A stretch of 64,000 nt of DNA. Origin: an uncultured Lachnoclostridium sp. (lineage in GTDB: Bacteria > Bacillota > Clostridia > Lachnospirales > Lachnospiraceae). The translations under genes were made by a program, and so were the position numbers. The notes under the pieces are model-generated. The model did no database searches, had not been told where the DNA came from, and saw only the letters and a program-made list of their open reading frames with translations. Every line of letters begins with the position of its first letter. Position 1 is the first letter of the stretch. The stretch spans positions 1 through 64,000 of the forward strand of contig CAJMFH010000001.1 in the NCBI GenBank assembly GCA_905212635.1. The letters run 5' to 3'. Positions 45,207-52,845 of this stretch are shown one piece after another.

Positions 45207-45295
45207 AGGATGGCTTATCAAAGAATTAACAAAAGAGATTATATTTATAAAAACCGTGCCGTATTAAGTGATACGGAAACGCTGTAAAGGATGGC
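45156..45295. repeat. 59-bp direct repeat from a mosaic duplication at pgsA/cinA
   Basis: The 59 bases at 45156-45214 (pgsA 3' end through AAAGGATGGC) recur exactly at 45237-45295. Between the copies, 45211-45234 resembles the cinA coding start at 45321-45344 with two mismatches. The intergenic region is therefore a copy of the junction lacking about 29 bases. Confidence 0.95.
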
Positions 45296-45302
45296 GATTT
45301 CA

Positions 45303-45776
45303 ATGGAAACTCTGGAACAATGGCTTGTCAAAGAATTGACAAAAAGAAATGCTACGATAACAACAGCAGAGTCATGTACAGGAGGATTGATCTCCGGGCG
45401 TATCGTAAACGCCAGCGGAGCTTCCGGTGTATTTCACCAGGCATTTGTAACCTATTCCAATGAAGCAAAACAAACTCTTCTTGGCGTAAAAGAAGAAACA
45501 TTGGATACGGTAGGTGCTGTCAGTGAAGAAACTGCCCGACAGATGGCAGAAGGCGCAGCAAAAGCGGCGAACGCCGAGGTGGCACTGAGTGCTACGGGAA
45601 TCGCCGGCCCGGATGGAGGAACTGCCGAAAAACCGGTTGGACTGGTTTATCTCGGTTGTTACTGCATGGGAAAAACTTTTGTGGAACGACATGTTTTTAA
45701 AGGAGACCGGAGCGAAGTACGGAATGCCGCAGTGGAAGCAGCATTGGCTCTTGCAAAAAAAGCATTAAAGGAGTGA
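45303..45776 (+). CDS. CinA C-terminal domain protein (NMN amidohydrolase type)
   Basis: About 157 aa, only the CinA C-terminal domain. This domain deamidates nicotinamide mononucleotide in pyridine-nucleotide recycling. TTAESCTGGLISGRIVNASGASGVFHQAFVTYSN and ATGIAGPDGGTAEKPVGLVY are diagnostic. The N-terminal molybdopterin-binding-like half of full-length CinA is absent, as in many stand-alone forms. ATG at 45303 has AAGGATGG at good distance; ATG at 45291 is too close to it. Confidence 0.9.
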   Translation: METLEQWLVKELTKRNATITTAESCTGGLISGRIVNASGASGVFHQAFVTYSNEAKQTLLGVKEETLDTVGAVSEETARQMAEGAAKAANAEVALSATGIAGPDGGTAEKPVGLVYLGCYCMGKTFVERHVFKGDRSEVRNAAVEAALALAKKALKE

Positions 45777-45781
45777 ATCCA

Positions 45782-46318
45782 ATGAAGCATTGGTTCTCTT
45801 TCGCGTGTATTTTGCTGGTGACGTTGAGTTTGTGTTCCTGTTCCCTGTTGCCTTTTGAAGACACTTCGGATATGGATCTGACACAGGAAGAAATTGATTC
45901 GGTGCAGGATACGACCCCTGCCTCGATATCAACTCCCCAAAAACGGAATATCAAGACCATTTCCATCTATACGGTGGATACAGTCAACGAAGAACTTATG
46001 CCAATTTCCGTCCCTTTATACGATAATGAAGTAACGCCGGCATTTATTACCGATGAGGTAATAAATAATCTGGAAGATACGATAAAAGTAACCGAACTTA
46101 CGGTAGAACGAAGACAGATCTTTGTAACTTTAGATTCCCAGTATGCGCCGGTAAAAAATTGTTCGAAAAAATACGAGACGCTTGTTTTGGACTGTCTGGC
46201 AAACAGCCTTTTGGACAATCTTTCTTATGTGGATGATGTGATCTTCCGCTGTGACACAGGAGCTTATCATTCTGCCAACTATGAATTTGATGAAAACGAA
46301 GTTTATCGCTCCAAATAA
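45782..46318 (+). CDS. GerMN-domain-like lipoprotein
   Basis: 178 aa. Signal peptide with lipobox LCSC, acidic linker, then a domain (about residues 60-165) resembling the GerMN/sporulation lipoprotein fold: ISIYTVDTVNEELMPISVPL, ELTVERRQIFVTLDS and LVLDCLANSLLDNL. ATG at 45782 lies 8 bases after AAAGGAG. The match to GerMN is weak; role unknown, possibly cell envelope or sporulation. Confidence 0.7.
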   Translation: MKHWFSFACILLVTLSLCSCSLLPFEDTSDMDLTQEEIDSVQDTTPASISTPQKRNIKTISIYTVDTVNEELMPISVPLYDNEVTPAFITDEVINNLEDTIKVTELTVERRQIFVTLDSQYAPVKNCSKKYETLVLDCLANSLLDNLSYVDDVIFRCDTGAYHSANYEFDENEVYRSK

Positions 46319-46339
46319 ACGGAAAGCAGGAACGAAATA

Positions 46340-47611
46340 TTGAAAAAATATGATGTGATCGTAGTCGGCGGCGGTGCCGCCGGTATGATGGCTGCCATCT
46401 CCGCAGCCAAAGAAGGCGCACAGGTGGCTTTGATCGAAAAAAACGAAAAACTAGGAAAAAAAATATATATTACCGGAAAAGGACGCTGCAATCTCACCAA
46501 TGCCTGTGAGACGGAAGAGTTCTTTCCTGCCGTCAATACCAATGCTAAATTTATGTATAGCAGTCTTTATACATTAACAAATTTTCAAACGATAGAATTG
46601 TTTCAGGAGTGGGGGCTTTCGACAAAAGTAGAACGAGGAAACCGCGTGTTTCCTGTCTCTGATAAATCTTCCGATGTCATTCAATGTCTGACAAAAGAAT
46701 GTCAGCGAAGCAGCGTTGACATTCACCTGAATACCCCCTGTCAGCAGATTTTATACGATCATGAAACGGCTTGTGCTGTCCGGACACCCGATGCCCTTCT
46801 GCATGCCGGCTGTATTATTTTAGCAACCGGAGGACTTTCCTATCCTTCTACCGGTTCTACCGGCGATGGGATCCGGTTTGCAAAAAAATCCGGCCACCGC
46901 ATCGTTTCCTGTCGTCCCGCACTGGTTCCCATGAATGTGAAAGAACCGGATGCCATGCAGATGCAGGGACTTTCGATGAAAAACGTGGAAATGGCTTTTT
47001 ATGTGGAAAAAGAGAATGGGAAAAAACAGGAAATCTACCGTGATTTTGGGGAAATGATGTTTACCCATTTTGGTATTACCGGTCCGATCGTTCTTTCCGC
47101 TTCTCATGAAGCAGGAAAAAGGTTGGAAAATGACACGATTTATGCTATACTGGATTGTAAGCCTGCGTTGTCTGTGGAAAAACTGGATAAACGTCTGGTC
47201 AGGGATTTTGAAGAAAGCCCGAATACTTCTTTAAAAAACTGTCTTGGGAAACTGCTTCCAAAAAGTATGATTCCCGTTATATTAAAACGCACGTCTTTAG
47301 ATGGCGCAGCGGCAGTAAATCAAATTACAAAAACCGAAAGACACCGCCTCGTGTCGGAGATCAAAGCGATGCGCTTTACCATCCGGTCCCTTCGTGACTG
47401 GAAAGAGGCGATCATCACTTCCGGCGGTGTGTCCGTAAAAGACATTGATCCTTCTACAATGGAAAGCAAAAAAATCAATCATCTGTTTTTTGCCGGAGAA
47501 ATGATCGATGTGGACGCAATGACAGGTGGTTACAATTTACAGATTGCCTGGTCTACCGGTTATCTTGCCGGCAGGATGGCAGCTGAAAAATCAAAAGAAA
47601 GAAAGGAATAA
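46340..47611 (+). CDS. flavoprotein, HI0933/BaiN-like NAD(P)/FAD-dependent oxidoreductase
   Basis: 423 aa from a TTG start. FAD-binding N-terminus VIVVGGGAAGMMAAISAA, then GKKIYITGKGRCNLTNAC, a hallmark of the HI0933 family, and C-terminal SKKINHLFFAGEMIDVDAMTGGYNLQIAWSTGY. Length is typical. Substrate unknown; one family member (BaiN) acts in bile-acid 7-dehydroxylation but most have no assigned reaction, so the name should not imply that pathway. Confidence 0.9.
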   Translation: MKKYDVIVVGGGAAGMMAAISAAKEGAQVALIEKNEKLGKKIYITGKGRCNLTNACETEEFFPAVNTNAKFMYSSLYTLTNFQTIELFQEWGLSTKVERGNRVFPVSDKSSDVIQCLTKECQRSSVDIHLNTPCQQILYDHETACAVRTPDALLHAGCIILATGGLSYPSTGSTGDGIRFAKKSGHRIVSCRPALVPMNVKEPDAMQMQGLSMKNVEMAFYVEKENGKKQEIYRDFGEMMFTHFGITGPIVLSASHEAGKRLENDTIYAILDCKPALSVEKLDKRLVRDFEESPNTSLKNCLGKLLPKSMIPVILKRTSLDGAAAVNQITKTERHRLVSEIKAMRFTIRSLRDWKEAIITSGGVSVKDIDPSTMESKKINHLFFAGEMIDVDAMTGGYNLQIAWSTGYLAGRMAAEKSKERKE

Positions 47612-47618
47612 CGGAGTT

Positions 47619-48278
47619 ATGAATATCGCGCTCGATGGCCCGGCAGGTGCAGGGAAAAGTTCTATCGCCAAATTAGTGGCAAAAAAATTATCATTTGTGT
47701 ATTTAGACACCGGTGCAATGTACCGCACAATTGCTCTCTATGTGTTAAACAATGGGATTTCTCCGGCAGACGAAGAAGCAGTTGTTGCCAGACTCGATAA
47801 TATCGAGATCACATTATCCCATGAAAACGGAGAACAGCAGATTTTTCTAAACGGAGCCAATGTTTCCAAAGAAATCCGGAAAGAAGAAGTCGGAAAAACC
47901 GCCTCTACAGTGGCAAAATATGGAAAAGTCCGTGAAAAACTGGTTTCCCTGCAACAAAAAATTGCTTCCGAAAACGATGTCATTATGGATGGAAGAGATA
48001 TCGGAACTGTCGTTCTTCCAAATGCCGAAGTAAAAATCTATCTGACTGCCAGTTCCAGAGTACGCGCCGAGCGCCGTTACAAGGAATTACAGGAAAAAGG
48101 GGAAACCTGCGATCTGGATCAGATTGAAAAAGACATCATTCTCCGTGATGAACAGGATATGAATCGTGAGATTTCACCGCTTCGTCAGGCGGACGATGCC
48201 GTACTTGTCGATTCTTCCGATATGTCTATCGAGGAAGTCGTAAATTGTCTGATCGACATCGTAAAAAAAGCAGACTAG
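47619..48278 (+). CDS. cmk: cytidylate kinase
   Basis: 219-aa kinase phosphorylating CMP and dCMP. P-loop GPAGAGKSSIAK at residues 8-19, YLDTGAMYRTIAL, MDGRDIGTVVLPNAEVKIYLTAS and the lid RxxxE region are present. The ATG at 47619 follows CGGAG; the longer frame runs into the flavoprotein gene and is rejected. cmk-ispH-rpsA order is common in Clostridia. Confidence 0.97.
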   Translation: MNIALDGPAGAGKSSIAKLVAKKLSFVYLDTGAMYRTIALYVLNNGISPADEEAVVARLDNIEITLSHENGEQQIFLNGANVSKEIRKEEVGKTASTVAKYGKVREKLVSLQQKIASENDVIMDGRDIGTVVLPNAEVKIYLTASSRVRAERRYKELQEKGETCDLDQIEKDIILRDEQDMNREISPLRQADDAVLVDSSDMSIEEVVNCLIDIVKKAD

Positions 48279-48318
48279 CGAAATCGTTACTCTGAAAAAA
48301 TAGAAAACGGGAGAGATT

Positions 48319-49194
48319 ATGAACGTATCACTTGCCAAAACAGCCGGATTCTGTTTCGGAGTTAAGCGCGCTGTCGATATGGCATATACCGAAGCAGCAA
48401 AAGGAAAACCGGTTTACACCCTGGGACCTATCATTCACAATGAAGAAGTGGTTGCGGATCTGGAACAGAAAGGAGTTCTTGCCCTGAGTGAAGAAGAACT
48501 TTTTTCCGGAAAACATCCTCTGGAGGATGCCACCGTTATCATTCGTTCCCACGGGATATCCAAAGAAATTTATACAAAACTGGAAAATGTAAATGCCAAT
48601 ATTGTAGACTGTACCTGCCCTTTTGTAAAAAAAATTCATACAACAGTTGAAAAATATGCAGAAAAAGGGTATGATATTGTCATTATAGGCAGCAAAGTTC
48701 ATCCCGAGGTACAGGGTATCCTCGGATGGTGCGAAGGGCACGGAAAAGCCCTTGAAACCGAGGAAGAAGCGCTGAATTTCACCTTAAAAGATGCGACAAA
48801 AAAAGTGTGCATTGTCGCCCAAACGACATTTAATTACAAAAAATTTAAAGATTTAGTTGAAATTCTTTCAAAAAAAGGTTATGATATAATTGCTGTGAAT
48901 ACTATATGCAATGCCACCGCAGAGAGACAAAAAGAAGCTGAGGAGTTAGCAGCCGTTTCGGATGCGATGATTGTTATAGGCGGGAAAAACAGTTCAAATT
49001 CCAGAAAGTTATTTGAAATCAGTAAAAATCAGTGTGAAAACACTTATTTTATACAGACATTAGAAGATTTGAATCTGGAGCAGATTCAATTTTCGTCAAG
49101 CCTAGGTATTACTGCAGGGGCATCCACCCCAAAAAACATTATTCAGGAGGTTCTAGAGGCATGTCAGAAGAAAGAAGTTTTGAAGAATTATTAA
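48319..49194 (+). CDS. ispH: 4-hydroxy-3-methylbut-2-enyl diphosphate reductase
   Basis: 291-aa [4Fe-4S] enzyme, last step of the MEP isoprenoid pathway. Cluster cysteines are Cys12 (GFCFGV), Cys100 (CTCPF) and Cys197 (NTICNATAERQ). HNEEVV and SHGISKE loops bind diphosphate. In many Clostridia IspH is fused to S1; here the frame closes with TAA 34 bases into rpsA, in a different frame, so two proteins are made. Confidence 0.96.
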   Translation: MNVSLAKTAGFCFGVKRAVDMAYTEAAKGKPVYTLGPIIHNEEVVADLEQKGVLALSEEELFSGKHPLEDATVIIRSHGISKEIYTKLENVNANIVDCTCPFVKKIHTTVEKYAEKGYDIVIIGSKVHPEVQGILGWCEGHGKALETEEEALNFTLKDATKKVCIVAQTTFNYKKFKDLVEILSKKGYDIIAVNTICNATAERQKEAEELAAVSDAMIVIGGKNSSNSRKLFEISKNQCENTYFIQTLEDLNLEQIQFSSSLGITAGASTPKNIIQEVLEACQKKEVLKNY

Positions 49195-50258
49195 AAGAGG
49201 AATCATCAGTAACAATCCATAATGGTGCGATTGTAGAAGGGACAGTTATCAGCGTTAATGAGAATGAAATTATCTTGAATATCAGATATAAAGCAGATGG
49301 TATCTTGACAAAAAGCGAATACAGCAATAATCCAGATGTTGATTTGACAAAAGAAGTTAAAGTTGATGATAAGCTCACTGTAAAGGTTCTTAAAGTAAAC
49401 GACGGAGAAGGTCAGGTTCTTCTTACTTACAAGAGATTACAGCAGGATAAGATGAACAAAGTATTCGAAGAGGCTATGGAAAGCGGCGAGGTTCTGAAAG
49501 GAACAGTAACAGCAGCATTGAAAGGCGGCTTGAGTGTTTCTTATGGAGAAGGTCGTGTATTTATTCCGGCTAGTCTGGTATCCGACGTATACGAAAAAGA
49601 CCTTTCCAAGTACGAAGGACAGGAGATTGAGTTTGTTCTTACTGAAGTAAATCCTCGCAAGAGAAGAATTATCGGTGACCGCAAACAGCTTATCGTGGCT
49701 CAGAAGAAAGAGGCTCAGGAAGCACTTCTTGCCCGTATCGAAGTTGGTATGATGGTAGAAGGTACCGTAAAGAACCTTACCGATTTTGGTGCATTTATCG
49801 ATCTCGGCGGAGCAGATGGTCTTCTTCACATTTCAGAAATGAGCTGGGGACGTGTAGACGATCCTAAGAAATTATTCAAAGTTGGCGATAAAGTAGAAGT
49901 TATGATTAAAGATATTTCCGGTACAAAGATCGCTTTGACTATGAAACTGGATTCAAACAATCCTTGGAAAAACGCATCTGAAAAATACGAGAAAGGTCAG
50001 GTCGTAACAGGAAAAGTTGCCCGTATGACAGATTTTGGTGCCTTTGTTGAATTGGAAGAGGGCATCGATGCACTTCTTCATGTATCCCAGATTTCCATTG
50101 ACCATGTTGAAAAACCTTCTGACGTATTGAGCGTTGGACAGGAAGTTACAGCAAAGATTGTGGACTTCAATGAAGAAGCAAAGAAAATCAGCCTGAGCAT
50201 CAAAGCTCTCGAGATTGAAAAACAGAACGAGGATGCTGCTGAAGAAGAAGCAGAATAA
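49161..50258 (+). CDS. rpsA: 30S ribosomal protein S1 homologue
   Basis: 365 aa with four S1 (OB-fold) RNA-binding domains at about 22-93, 106-175, 192-262 and 276-350, shorter than the six-domain E. coli S1 and typical of Firmicutes. The start follows CAGGAGG and overlaps ispH by 34 bases. The C-terminal tail is acidic. Codon use shifts to the highly expressed type. Confidence 0.93.
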   Translation: MSEERSFEELLKEESSVTIHNGAIVEGTVISVNENEIILNIRYKADGILTKSEYSNNPDVDLTKEVKVDDKLTVKVLKVNDGEGQVLLTYKRLQQDKMNKVFEEAMESGEVLKGTVTAALKGGLSVSYGEGRVFIPASLVSDVYEKDLSKYEGQEIEFVLTEVNPRKRRIIGDRKQLIVAQKKEAQEALLARIEVGMMVEGTVKNLTDFGAFIDLGGADGLLHISEMSWGRVDDPKKLFKVGDKVEVMIKDISGTKIALTMKLDSNNPWKNASEKYEKGQVVTGKVARMTDFGAFVELEEGIDALLHVSQISIDHVEKPSDVLSVGQEVTAKIVDFNEEAKKISLSIKALEIEKQNEDAAEEEAE

Positions 50259-50284
50259 TAATTCGACTGAGGTTTTAAACAGAT

Positions 50285-51064
50285 ATGTTAGACGAGTATG
50301 AAGGATTTAAAAAAGATTTTTTGCTATTATCCGGACTTGACTTAAACTCTTACAAGGAAACTCAGATGAAACGCCGCATTCTCAGTTTTATGGGAAGACA
50401 CCGGTGTAAAAACTTAGCGGAATTTTTTCAGTTGTTAAAAAGAGACCGTGAAGTATATAATACATTTATTACATATCTTACAATAAATGTATCTGAGTTT
50501 TATCGCAATCCGGCTCAGTGGAAAACATTGGAAACCATTATTATTCCACACATTATGAAACATTCCGGAAAAAATATCCGTGTGTGGAGTGCCGCTTGCT
50601 CTACGGGAGATGAGCCGTATTCTCTGGCAATGGTTCTCAGCGAGTTCTATCCGTTAGAACGTATTGAGATCATCGCTACGGATATGGACAAAGAAGTTTT
50701 AGACAAGGCCAGACAGGGATGTTACCATGAAAAAAGTTTAAAATCCCTTCCGGAAAAGTATCAGAAAAAATTTTTTGAAAAGAAAGACTCCGGATATTAT
50801 CAGGTGTCTGATTCTTTGAAACGGTGTATTACCTTTCAAGAACATAATCTGTTAAAAGATACGTATCCCGGAAACCTTGATTTGGTTGTGTGCAGAAACG
50901 TTCTGATTTATTTTACCGAAGAGGCAAAAGATCGAATATACAAAGGCATTTCGCAATCATTAAAAAAAGATGGTGTGCTTTTTGTAGGAAGTACCGAGCA
51001 GATTATAGGTTCGGATGTTTATGGTTTGGAAACCTTTCAATCATTTTTTTATAAAAAAATTTGA
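50285..51064 (+). CDS. cheR: CheR-type chemoreceptor/protein glutamate methyltransferase
   Basis: 259-aa SAM-dependent methyltransferase. N-terminal helical CheR_N (about 8-60) and a catalytic domain with RVWSAACSTGDEPYSLAM (SAM-binding), ATDMDKEVLDKARQG and DLVVCRNVLIYF. No other chemotaxis gene is visible in the window. It follows rpsA by 26 bases and ends in its own terminator. It probably methylates methyl-accepting proteins encoded elsewhere. Confidence 0.93.
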   Translation: MLDEYEGFKKDFLLLSGLDLNSYKETQMKRRILSFMGRHRCKNLAEFFQLLKRDREVYNTFITYLTINVSEFYRNPAQWKTLETIIIPHIMKHSGKNIRVWSAACSTGDEPYSLAMVLSEFYPLERIEIIATDMDKEVLDKARQGCYHEKSLKSLPEKYQKKFFEKKDSGYYQVSDSLKRCITFQEHNLLKDTYPGNLDLVVCRNVLIYFTEEAKDRIYKGISQSLKKDGVLFVGSTEQIIGSDVYGLETFQSFFYKKI

Positions 51065-51070
51065 TGGATG

Positions 51071-51106
51071 ATAGAAGCCACCCTTGTTTTTAGGGTGGCT
51101 TTCTAT
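51071..51106 (+). terminator. terminator after cheR
   Basis: Stem AGCCACCCT (51076-51084) / AGGGTGGCT (51092-51100), seven-base loop, extended by ATAGA/TTCTAT outside, then a T-rich tail. Confidence 0.85.
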
Positions 51107-51136
51107 CCGAATAAAGACAGTTAAAGGAGAATTCAA

Positions 51137-52138
51137 ATGGAGAAAGTTGTTATTGCATTGGATGCGATGGGCGGAGATTACGCACCGGAGCAGACCGTAA
51201 AAGGCGCTGTAGAAGCGGTTAATTCAAGTGATGAGATCCGTGTTATCTTAGTAGGAAAACAGGACATGATTGCGAAAGAACTTGAAAAATACGAATATAC
51301 CAAAGAGGATATTGAAGTCGTACATGCCTCCGAGATCATTGATATGGGAGATGTTCCAACCGTTGCGATCAAAGATAAAAAAGATTCTTCTTTAGTTGTT
51401 GCCATGAGACTGGTACGTGAGGGCAAAGCCGATGCACTTGTTTCTGCCGGAAGCACCGGTGCGGTATTGGTAGGCGGCCAGCTTGTCGTCGGTCGTCTGA
51501 AAGGAATCAAACGTCCTCCACTGGCTCCGTTTATTCCTACCACAAAGGGATTTTCTCTTTTGATCGACTGTGGTGCTAATGTGGATGCCCGACCGGAACA
51601 TCTGGTTCAGTTTGCACAGATGGGATCCATTTATTATGAGAATGTTATGGGCAAAAAAAATCCTACCGTCGCACTGTTAAATATTGGAACAGAAGAGGAA
51701 AAAGGAAACCAGCTTGTAAAAGATACCAAACCATTGATGAAAGAGTGCAAAAATATCAATTACATCGGCAGCGTGGAAGCGCGTGAACTGGTAAGCGGTG
51801 CGGCAGATGTTATCGTCTGCGAAGCATTTGTCGGAAACGTCGTTTTGAAATTCTTTGAAGGATTGGCATTGACATTATTTGGAAGTTTGAAAGAGGGACT
51901 GATGTCCAGCACCCGAACAAAATTGGGCGCTCTTCTCGTAAAACCGGCGTTAAAAGGCTTGAAAAACCAGTTTGACACAAGCAGCCAGGGCGGGGCTCCT
52001 TTGCTTGGCTTAAAAGGACTTGTCGTAAAAGCACATGGAAATTCCAGCAGCAAGGAAATTGAAATTGCATTAAAGCAGTGTATTTCCTTTAAAAAGCAGA
52101 GAATTAACGAAAAAATTAAAGAAAGTATATGTGATTAA
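51137..52138 (+). CDS. plsX: phosphate acyltransferase PlsX
   Basis: 333-aa enzyme making acyl-phosphate from acyl-ACP for phospholipid synthesis. IALDAMGGDYAPEQTVKGA, SAGSTGAVLVGG and NIGTEEEKGNQLVK are diagnostic. AAAGGAG lies upstream. The usual downstream acpP gene is missing here; rnc follows directly. Confidence 0.96.
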   Translation: MEKVVIALDAMGGDYAPEQTVKGAVEAVNSSDEIRVILVGKQDMIAKELEKYEYTKEDIEVVHASEIIDMGDVPTVAIKDKKDSSLVVAMRLVREGKADALVSAGSTGAVLVGGQLVVGRLKGIKRPPLAPFIPTTKGFSLLIDCGANVDARPEHLVQFAQMGSIYYENVMGKKNPTVALLNIGTEEEKGNQLVKDTKPLMKECKNINYIGSVEARELVSGAADVIVCEAFVGNVVLKFFEGLALTLFGSLKEGLMSSTRTKLGALLVKPALKGLKNQFDTSSQGGAPLLGLKGLVVKAHGNSSSKEIEIALKQCISFKKQRINEKIKESICD

Positions 52139-52139
52139 A

Positions 52140-52829
52140 ATGACAAAAAATGATCTTTCAAAATTTGAAGAAAAAATCGGTTACCGGTTTCAGGAGAAAA
52201 CGTTGCTGCAAAACGCATTGACTCACAGCTCCTATGCCAATGAAAAGCATCTTCCCTATGAGAAAAATAACGAACGTCTCGAATTTTTAGGCGATGCTGT
52301 ATTGGAACTTGTAAGCAGTGATTTCATCTTTCATGAACAAGCGACGGCGATGGAAGGAAAAATGAGCAAATTCCGCGCCAGCCTTGTATGTGAGAGAAGT
52401 CTGGCGCAGAGTGCCAGAGAAATCGATCTTGGTTCCTATCTGTTTTTAGGAAAAGGAGAAGCTGCGACAGGCGGAGCCGGACGGGATTCCATTTTGTCCG
52501 ATGCGTTTGAAGCGGTGATCGGAGCCATTTATCTGGATGCCGGAATGGAAGAGGCGTCGCGGTTTATTCATCAATATGTCCTTTCGGACATTGAACATAA
52601 AACGCTCTTTTATGACAGCAAGACCATCTTACAGGAAATGGTACAGAGTCATGGTGCCAATACACTGCACTATCATTTGTTGGAAGAAAAGGGACCGGAT
52701 CACTGCAAAGAATTTGTAATTGCCTGTTGTCTGGGCGACCGTCAGCTCGGTATCGGCTCCGGACGCAGTAAAAAACTGGCAGAACAGGAAGCTGCCTATC
52801 GGGCAATCTTAGCATTAAGAAATAAATAA
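52140..52829 (+). CDS. rnc: ribonuclease III
   Basis: About 229-aa double-strand-specific endoribonuclease. Signature NERLEFLGDAVLELV (about residues 43-57), second acidic pair in DSILSDAFEAVIGAIYLD, and a C-terminal dsRBD (about 155-228) with GSGRSKKLAEQEAA. The ATG at 52140 is one base after plsX; a GTG at 52131 inside plsX is an alternative. The enzyme could process the pnp leader hairpin at 20.5 kb. Confidence 0.95.
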   Translation: MTKNDLSKFEEKIGYRFQEKTLLQNALTHSSYANEKHLPYEKNNERLEFLGDAVLELVSSDFIFHEQATAMEGKMSKFRASLVCERSLAQSAREIDLGSYLFLGKGEAATGGAGRDSILSDAFEAVIGAIYLDAGMEEASRFIHQYVLSDIEHKTLFYDSKTILQEMVQSHGANTLHYHLLEEKGPDHCKEFVIACCLGDRQLGIGSGRSKKLAEQEAAYRAILALRNK

Positions 52830-52845
52830 GGAATGGTATAACGGA

